From assembly GCA_039208045.1 (NCBI GenBank), contig JBCCRH010000020.1, positions 1 to 28,683 on the forward strand: 28,683 bases of DNA. The letters run 5' to 3'. Shown piece by piece: positions 23,741-28,683 of this stretch (the first letter of the stretch is position 1; every line of letters begins with the position of its first letter). The notes under the pieces are model-generated. The model saw nothing but the letters and a program-made list of their open reading frames with translations. It had not been told where the DNA came from and did not search any database. A program made the translations under genes and the position numbers. The stretch comes from JBCCRH01 sp039208045. GTDB lineage: Bacteria > Bacteroidota > Bacteroidia > Chitinophagales > Saprospiraceae.

Positions 23741-25524
23741 GCCGTTTCGGGGGTTTTAGCTGTCAATAGTTCTTTAAATTCGTCAAGCTGCTCTTTAATC
23801 AGTGCAAACTGCCCCTTTTTACTTACCGTAATAGCGGCTGCTTCGTCTTCGGGCTTGTTGATATACTTGTAGGTGTAGGTGTCCGCATCTGCGTTGTAAT
23901 GCGACAAAAAATACACTTTCGACACATCAGTATCCGGCTCAAAGGCATTCGCATCAATAATAAAAGGCGAAAGATTGAGGTATTGGAGGGACTCTTCATT
24001 GAGCAGCAATACCGAGCGGTTATCCATATAACGCGCTTCCAATTCGAGCGACGTGCGCTCTAGCCCTCCCAGCAAATCCCGAAGGTAAACCGTAGCATGG
24101 TCAAATTTCGCTTGGCGCGAATGGCGGTACTTGAGCACATCAATATGCTGCACCGCAGCGAGAGTATATTTGGCCAAAAAGCCCAATTCTTGAAAAATAG
24201 CCCCCAGCGATTCTTCCGCTCGACGACACAATTCTGCCTCTTCCGAGGCCTCCACGGACTGCTTATTGAGCTTGACTCGCAACACCTCCAAGAAAAAGCA
24301 AGCATTCTGGAAAGCACCTCCCTGGTAGATCAGTTGCTTAAGATCGTCCAATTCTTGCACATAAAGACTTTGAGAAGGCTCCGAATCTGCTATTTCTTCC
24401 TCTTCGGATTGATTGGCTTCGATAATCTCTCGTATGGTGCGGACGAAGGAGATATAGTCGTATACTTCCTGATCTTTGGGCGAGAGGTTGAGCAGTGCTT
24501 GTAGCTCTTTCACTTGTTCGTGCTGTAGCACTAACACTGCTTGCTCATCTTTAGCGCGCAATTCCAGGTAGCGCTCCCATAGTTGTGCCAGCAGCGTGTA
24601 GGCCAGCGACTCCATCGTCACCTGGTAGGCATGTACGCACTGCTGCAAGCGGCTCACACTGATCTTATCATAGCCTCTATTTTCTGCTTCTACGGGTACC
24701 AGTAGCTTACGCAAATGTTCTGCAATAGGCGCCGGCAAACTATTGAGTATCGCCATGCGCTTTCGCGCTAAGGTCAGGTTTCTACGTGTAGAAAGCATCA
24801 TTACCGCATCGCTATAATCGAGCAAGCCATCCCAGAGCGATTCAATGAGGTGCTCATTGGGCGTGTAGTCGGTAATGACGGCTTTGGGTGGGGTTCTGGG
24901 TAGCGTCTCTTCTAGTACACTTTCTTTACCCTCTTGGTGATACAAGCCCCAAGTAGGTGCTTCGGGGGGAGCTGTTTCTTTTAGTTTAATTCCGCGCACT
25001 ACTAATTCTCCAATACTGGCATCCATTGTTTTCACTTCTCCTACACCCAGTTCGAAAGCTTCTTGAATAGTAGCATTATCACTAAGTGCTTGATAAAAAC
25101 GAATGGCAAACCGCAGTGCTTTGCTATCCTCCACCGGTGCACTAGTAGCAATGACTACGGGCACCCCTTGCGCTAGCAATTCTTCCACCTGCGCCTTCGT
25201 GGAACACCCATTGAGCACCACTAGCTTCAGCGCTTTGCACTGCCCTAATAGGTGAGCAATGCCACCTGCCTGGGCATCTTCTTGGTCGAGCAAGAGCGCA
25301 TGCTTTTCAGCGTGGCCACTGTAGTGGAAAATGGTAATGTAATCTCTATATAAGGTAAGGTACTCTGCAATTTTAGAGATGGTAGCGTACGACTCACGAT
25401 GCAACAAAAAGTGCTGTTTAAGGGCTCTAGGGGTCAGATACTTATATACGGTATCTTCTTCTTCCTGGAGTTTGGGTAGTGGTGCTTCTCTGCTATTCGC
25501 AAAGTTTAAAAACAAGACGTCCAT
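23737..25524 (-). CDS. CHAT-domain caspase-like protein
   Basis: A 595-residue cytosolic protein. Residues 1-165 are a CHAT (caspase-HetF-associated with TPR) peptidase domain: the histidine is in HYSGHAEK (H71) and the cysteine in LVVLNGCSTKAQ (C107), matching the caspase-like dyad with intact residues. After a linker (about 195-225) come some 270 mostly helical residues, then a C-terminal beta/alpha stretch (about 525-590, VYFLSHYNADADTY). No signal peptide or membrane segment is present. CHAT proteases elsewhere are activated by an NTPase or RNA-guided sensor and cleave a partner. It is the first gene of the operon and is coupled to the ATPase gene by an ATGA overlap. Its target is unknown. 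Confidence 0.88.
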   Translation of the reverse strand: MDVLFLNFANSREAPLPKLQEEEDTVYKYLTPRALKQHFLLHRESYATISKIAEYLTLYRDYITIFHYSGHAEKHALLLDQEDAQAGGIAHLLGQCKALKLVVLNGCSTKAQVEELLAQGVPVVIATSAPVEDSKALRFAIRFYQALSDNATIQEAFELGVGEVKTMDASIGELVVRGIKLKETAPPEAPTWGLYHQEGKESVLEETLPRTPPKAVITDYTPNEHLIESLWDGLLDYSDAVMMLSTRRNLTLARKRMAILNSLPAPIAEHLRKLLVPVEAENRGYDKISVSRLQQCVHAYQVTMESLAYTLLAQLWERYLELRAKDEQAVLVLQHEQVKELQALLNLSPKDQEVYDYISFVRTIREIIEANQSEEEEIADSEPSQSLYVQELDDLKQLIYQGGAFQNACFFLEVLRVKLNKQSVEASEEAELCRRAEESLGAIFQELGFLAKYTLAAVQHIDVLKYRHSRQAKFDHATVYLRDLLGGLERTSLELEARYMDNRSVLLLNEESLQYLNLSPFIIDANAFEPDTDVSKVYFLSHYNADADTYTYKYINKPEDEAAAITVSKKGQFALIKEQLDEFKELLTAKTPETA

Positions 25525-25627
25525 GTACTAAATATACACTTTTTACCCGAAGTGGCTTTGTGCCTTCCGGCAAATGAGGAGATTAAATACAAACAAAACA
25601 ACTTATTTTAAAAAAATTGTTTTAAAA

Positions 25628-25659
25628 TTTGCAAAAACAAAACAAGAACTGCATATTTG
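25628..25659 (+). promoter_or_regulatory. Bacteroidota-type promoter of the antirepressor-like gene
   Basis: TTTG at 25628-25631 as -33 element, 20 nt spacer, and CATATTTG at 25652-25659 as -7 element (7 of 8 to TAnnTTTG, counting n as match). The spacing is ideal for the Bacteroidota primary sigma factor. The start of transcription would be near 25666, 19 nt before the ATG at 25685, which supports that start. Confidence 0.6.
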
Positions 25660-25684
25660 TAATAAGCAAAAAAATACTACTGCT

Positions 25685-26503
25685 ATGGATTTGCAAGTAT
25701 TTATCAGCAAAAAAGGAACAAAAGTAGTTAAAGCAACTGATCTACATCAAGCACTCCAGCTAACGGATCACCATTATCCCGCCAATGTGCGCAAGTGGCT
25801 CAATGATGTATATGAGTTTAGAGATGGTATCCGAAAGCCCCTTCGTATGCAGGACTTTGCACCGCGCAAAGCCAAAGAGCCAACGGTAATAAAAGATTAC
25901 TACCTCTCTATAGAATTGGCCAAGATGATTGCTTTGAATTCCCGCAGCAAAGTGAAGCAGAAGTATGCCAAATCACTACTAGCCTTAGAAGAACAAGTTG
26001 AGCAGGCGGAATTGCTCACAAAAGAGCAGGTACTCGCGCTGGTTGAACTAGCACAAGCCATGAGCTTTATGACCTGCCAAGAAAGCTGTGAAAAACAACA
26101 CCTACAAACATACGAGTCGCGCAATGGTGGCAAGGCCAACGATTGGTGGCAATACCGCGCTCAAGTGCTAGGCTACAATGCCGACAAGCTACGCCGACAA
26201 CTACAGCACCAAGGCGCTTCCCCCAAAGGAAAGACTCAGCGCCAAATGCTCCTTCAACTCGATCAGCACGAAACTATCCGCACGGGCATCATCGACCTTT
26301 TTATGGCCTTAGGCAAAAGTGACCGCTACGCCCAAAACTTAGGCGATTTAGCGAAAGCGCTAGCTAAAGCCATGAAGGTAGAAGTACTCGATGACCGAAA
26401 AAGTGGCTCCCTGTTCGCTCCCGAAGTCAATACTGAGCTTCTCCAAAGTATTAAATCTTTCAATAAAACTGCCGTTTTGGAGCGCCTGAGTAAGGCTTCC
26501 TAA
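25685..26503 (+). CDS. AntA/AntB-antirepressor-like regulator
   Basis: From the ATG at 25685 the product has 272 residues; the 37 in-frame residues before it are lysine-rich read-through of the promoter region. Residues 1-100 resemble the AntA/AntB antirepressor domain of phages: KVVKATDLHQAL, then VRKWLNDV, then DYYLSIELAKMIALNSRS.VKQKYAKSLLALEEQ. The rest (about 105-272) is helical, with an NDWWQYRAQVLGYNADKLRRQL segment that could bind nucleic acid. Phage antirepressors bind repressors; related chromosomal copies act as regulators. The gene is divergent from the CHAT operon across 160 bp. It has no other phage gene nearby. A short hairpin at its end before seven Ts is a weak terminator at best. 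Confidence 0.6.
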   Translation: MDLQVFISKKGTKVVKATDLHQALQLTDHHYPANVRKWLNDVYEFRDGIRKPLRMQDFAPRKAKEPTVIKDYYLSIELAKMIALNSRSKVKQKYAKSLLALEEQVEQAELLTKEQVLALVELAQAMSFMTCQESCEKQHLQTYESRNGGKANDWWQYRAQVLGYNADKLRRQLQHQGASPKGKTQRQMLLQLDQHETIRTGIIDLFMALGKSDRYAQNLGDLAKALAKAMKVEVLDDRKSGSLFAPEVNTELLQSIKSFNKTAVLERLSKAS

Positions 26504-26606
26504 ATTTTTTTCAAAAAAAATGTACACCGACCGGTTACCTTTTCCTTCCAAATGGTATTAAGTATCGAAGCGTAAAGTAATCCAGAGTTTTAAGATGGAA
26601 TCTGAG

Positions 26607-26640
26607 AGGGAATGAATAACATTAATTTTTTCAATTCCCT
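26607..26640 (+). other. Hairpin in leader of the PKD-like lipoprotein gene
   Basis: AGGGAAT (26607-26613) and ATTCCCT (26634-26640) are perfect 7-bp inverted repeats around a 20-nt AT-rich loop, ending 13 nt before the ATG at 26654. It could influence translation or be an operator. There is no U-tract after it, so it is not a terminator. Confidence 0.4.
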
Positions 26641-26653
26641 AAATTTTCATCAA

Positions 26654-28006
26654 ATGAAAACAGTACATTTTTTAGCAGTATTACTTGTCTTGTTATTGGC
26701 GAGTTGTAACAAAGACATTGATTTTAAGGATACCGAATCGGCAAATGATCACCATTGGAGTGTGACACCACGGAGTAAAAAGCCAACTGATGCACTTACC
26801 AGCAGCAATGCCTATTTTAATGATCTTTTCTATCGGCATATCAATTACAATCTAGATGCCGATCCGATGCAGTACGTGCCGTCGCTTGTACGGAAAGAAT
26901 TTAAAAAAGGTTTTACCGAAGGAAACAAGGTTTCTGATAATATGGACTTTGGGACTTACATCCAAATGGAAAGAAGCCAAGGAAATTTGTCTGACACTGA
27001 ATTTGACGTCTATCAAGACATTTACCAACGTATTGAAAACATCCCGAATACTGGACTGAACACCTTTGAAAATGGCTTATCCGATGCCTATACGGAAGGA
27101 GTATCCTTAGGTAAAAAGGAACAGCTATCTGCGTATAATATATACGAGCTGATGCGCTTAGCCACTTTGTGGTACAATGCACAAGGCGACCGAGTTCAAC
27201 CCAGAAATGGAGACTGCTCCATTATTGACTTCTTGCAAGACCTTATCAGCAGTGCCAGCAATGGGAGTAGCTTAGCCAACAAGATTATCAAAGAGCTGGG
27301 CCTGGACGATCCTGATGGTTTCTTTGGAGAAGCGGGTGAAATTATTGCAGAAATCTTGACTTATGCTGCCCCTGCTATCGCCGTCATCATAGAAATTGTA
27401 GAATGGGTAACGGGCGATAACTGTGATGACGTTTGCATAGCAGTAAGTAATCTCTCTGTAGTGTACGATGCCACCCAGAGCTGTGCCCTAACCCGTATAG
27501 TACGAGCATATGCTGTTAGTCCTGCCGCAGAAGGTTATCTCTGGACTGTTACGCAAGGGAATAATGGATTTACGGAAGCTACCGTGAATGCTTCTATAGA
27601 GCTGACCCAATTAGACCCTGCTGTACCCATGCGTGTTGAAGTGCAACCGCTGTGCACCCGAGACGATGGACAGGTTCCAGATACCTACACCGAGTTTGTT
27701 GATTTATCGGCTAGCGGCCCTCAGGGTGATGTAGGGCAATTCCAAGTCGTGCCTAATGTTGCTAGTCAACAGCATAATCATGGCGATGAGAGTATTTATC
27801 AGTTTGGTGCGGGCAGTCAGAATACGGGCAATATTACTTACGATGTGAATGTACCATCTAACCTAGGGCAGATCATCGAGTCTGGCAATGATTATGTGAA
27901 AATTAAGTGGGGTGGCTATGGAACAGGCGTGCTGACTTTCACAGCGGCGAATGCATGTTCAACAGAGCAAGCTACACAATCTTATAACATCCAAGTTAGT
28001 TTTTAG
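26654..28006 (+). CDS. Lipoprotein with PKD/Ig-like C-terminal domains
   Basis: From the ATG at 26654 the product has 450 residues; the signal MKTVHFLAVLLVLLLASC with lipobox LASC (cysteine 18) starts right there, while the ATG at 26612 would add 14 residues ahead of it. The mature protein begins with a helical region (about 40-185). A strongly hydrophobic helix follows near 220-250 (IIAEILTYAAPAIAVIIEIV), then a CDDVC motif. The last 180 residues are beta-rich and look like two PKD/Ig-like domains (YLWTVTQGNNGF...VKIKWGGYGTGVLTFTAANAC). It is probably anchored in the outer or inner membrane. The family is not recognised. A clear terminator follows. Confidence 0.75.
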   Translation: MKTVHFLAVLLVLLLASCNKDIDFKDTESANDHHWSVTPRSKKPTDALTSSNAYFNDLFYRHINYNLDADPMQYVPSLVRKEFKKGFTEGNKVSDNMDFGTYIQMERSQGNLSDTEFDVYQDIYQRIENIPNTGLNTFENGLSDAYTEGVSLGKKEQLSAYNIYELMRLATLWYNAQGDRVQPRNGDCSIIDFLQDLISSASNGSSLANKIIKELGLDDPDGFFGEAGEIIAEILTYAAPAIAVIIEIVEWVTGDNCDDVCIAVSNLSVVYDATQSCALTRIVRAYAVSPAAEGYLWTVTQGNNGFTEATVNASIELTQLDPAVPMRVEVQPLCTRDDGQVPDTYTEFVDLSASGPQGDVGQFQVVPNVASQQHNHGDESIYQFGAGSQNTGNITYDVNVPSNLGQIIESGNDYVKIKWGGYGTGVLTFTAANACSTEQATQSYNIQVSF

Positions 28007-28132
28007 AGGTTATCTTTGGCTTCCCATCCGGCGTCTCTTGAGCCTTTTATTTAGAAGCGTAACCGGGCTTGGGGCTGGATTGGGGAGCTTTTTAAAGACA
28101 TAAGTAGTTTTGAATTTTGGTATGCATAGTTG

Positions 28133-28168
28133 GGACAGGTAGCTTCAGGCACCTGTCCTTCTTTTTTT
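28133..28168 (+). terminator. Rho-independent terminator
   Basis: GGACAGGT (28133-28140) and ACCTGTCC (28151-28158) form a perfect 8-bp stem with a 10-nt loop, followed by TTCTTTTTTTC. It ends the lipoprotein transcript. The reverse strand has no T-tract after the stem, so it is not an obvious terminator for the opposing mutase gene. Confidence 0.85.
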
Positions 28169-28170
28169 CT

Positions 28171-28683
28171 TTAAGCCTCCACACTATTGATTAGTACCCC
28201 AATAATTTGGCTAGCTGCCCAAGCGATTTTCGTACCAGGGCCAAAAATACCAACTACACCAGCTTCGTATAGAAAATCATAATCTTGCGGGGGGATGACG
28301 CCCCCTACTACCACCATAATATCTTCGCGCCCGAGCTGTTCCAGCTCTTGGATCACTGCCGGCACTAAGGTTTTATGCCCAGCTGCTAAAGAAGAAATGC
28401 CCAGAATATGCACGTCGTTTTCGGCGGCCTGGCGCGCAGCCTCAGCAGGGGTTTGGAATAATGGCCCTATGTCAACATCAAAGCCTAAGTCTGCAAAACT
28501 TGTAGCGATAACTTTTGCGCCACGGTCATGCCCATCCTGCCCTAGTTTAGCCACCATGATGCGAGGGCGGCGCCCTTCCAATTCAGCAAACTGATCGGCC
28601 AGTTGTCGGGCTTCCTTGAAGGTATCATCCTCGGCAGCCACCTGAGAATAAACGCCGGAGACCGAGCGGGTCGTGGCTACATA
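28171..28683 (-). CDS. Methylmalonyl-CoA mutase, C-terminal part (truncated by window)
   Basis: Only the last 170 residues are inside the window; the frame is open to the edge and the real start lies outside. Visible is the C-terminal cobalamin-binding domain: RIMVAKLGQDGHDRGAK with the DxHxxG cobalt ligand motif, DIGPLFQTPAEAARQA, SSLAAGHKTLVP and VVVGGVIPPQDYDFLYEAG, plus GPGTKI near the end. Residues before it (TTRSVSGVYSQ) belong to the end of the catalytic barrel linker. The mutase rearranges methylmalonyl-CoA and succinyl-CoA in propionate metabolism. A GTG at 28641 only opens an internal frame and is not the start. Gene name in this group may be mutB, scpA or mcmA. Confidence 0.95.
   Translation of the reverse strand, partial: YVATTRSVSGVYSQVAAEDDTFKEARQLADQFAELEGRRPRIMVAKLGQDGHDRGAKVIATSFADLGFDVDIGPLFQTPAEAARQAAENDVHILGISSLAAGHKTLVPAVIQELEQLGREDIMVVVGGVIPPQDYDFLYEAGVVGIFGPGTKIAWAASQIIGVLINSVEA

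Noticed and set aside
25529..25536. TATATTTA on the minus strand as -7 box of the CHAT operon
   Set aside because: It is only 4 nt from the ATG and has no -33 element at normal spacing; leaderless start is possible but unsupported.

Overview
The window looks like chromosomal DNA of a member of the Bacteroidota, most likely of the Saprospiria (Lewinella/Haliscomenobacter/Saprospira-like). The reasons are several lipoproteins with Bacteroidota-style signal peptides, a probable type IX secretion tail on a phosphatase, Bacteroidota-type -7 boxes (TAnnTTTG) upstream of several genes, few Shine-Dalgarno sequences, and a mix of CHAT, nSTAND and WD40 genes typical of that group. The taxonomic call is inference; no rRNA or tRNA gene was found.

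Region 1 (1-7.1 kb) is mostly ordinary metabolism: a FemAB/GNAT-like acyltransferase, a small CxxC heavy-metal-binding protein, a small lipoprotein, serine hydroxymethyltransferase (glyA), a secreted purple-acid-phosphatase-like enzyme, a polyprenyl diphosphate synthase and an NfeD-like membrane protein. It ends in a 0.55 kb non-coding stretch of low-complexity repeats that switches from G-rich to C-rich, with a possible G-quadruplex and five perfect CCGTAAT units.

Region 2 (7.1-12.1 kb) holds a TauE/SafE-type exporter, a MazF/PemK toxin with its small antitoxin, a YecM-like VOC protein, a 163-bp imperfect palindrome, an O-methyltransferase coupled to a second FemAB/GNAT-like protein, and a threonine-aldolase-like PLP enzyme with a twin-arginine-type leader.

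Region 3 (12.1-14.5 kb) is a compact run of five small minus-strand genes with toxin-antitoxin or defence character: HepT (RX4HXY), an XRE-MNT fusion antitoxin (GSX10DXD), a PD-(D/E)XK-like protein, a 72-residue helical protein and a second nucleotidyltransferase-fold protein. A BamA/TamA-like outer-membrane protein lies upstream and hemW runs divergently from it.

Region 4 (17.5-25.5 kb) is the most striking part: a tightly coupled minus-strand operon of three genes. In transcription order they encode a CHAT-domain caspase-like protein, a membrane-anchored nSTAND ATPase and a 1404-residue protein with a signal peptide, about 14 WD40-like blades and a long helical tail. The topology suggests a signalling device across the inner membrane: a periplasmic WD40/TPR sensor, a STAND ATPase switch and a cytosolic protease. 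An AntA/AntB-antirepressor-like gene is transcribed divergently from a well-formed Bacteroidota promoter.

Region 5 (26.6-28.7 kb) has a PKD/Ig-like lipoprotein followed by a clear terminator, and the C-terminal B12-binding part of methylmalonyl-CoA mutase, cut by the window edge.
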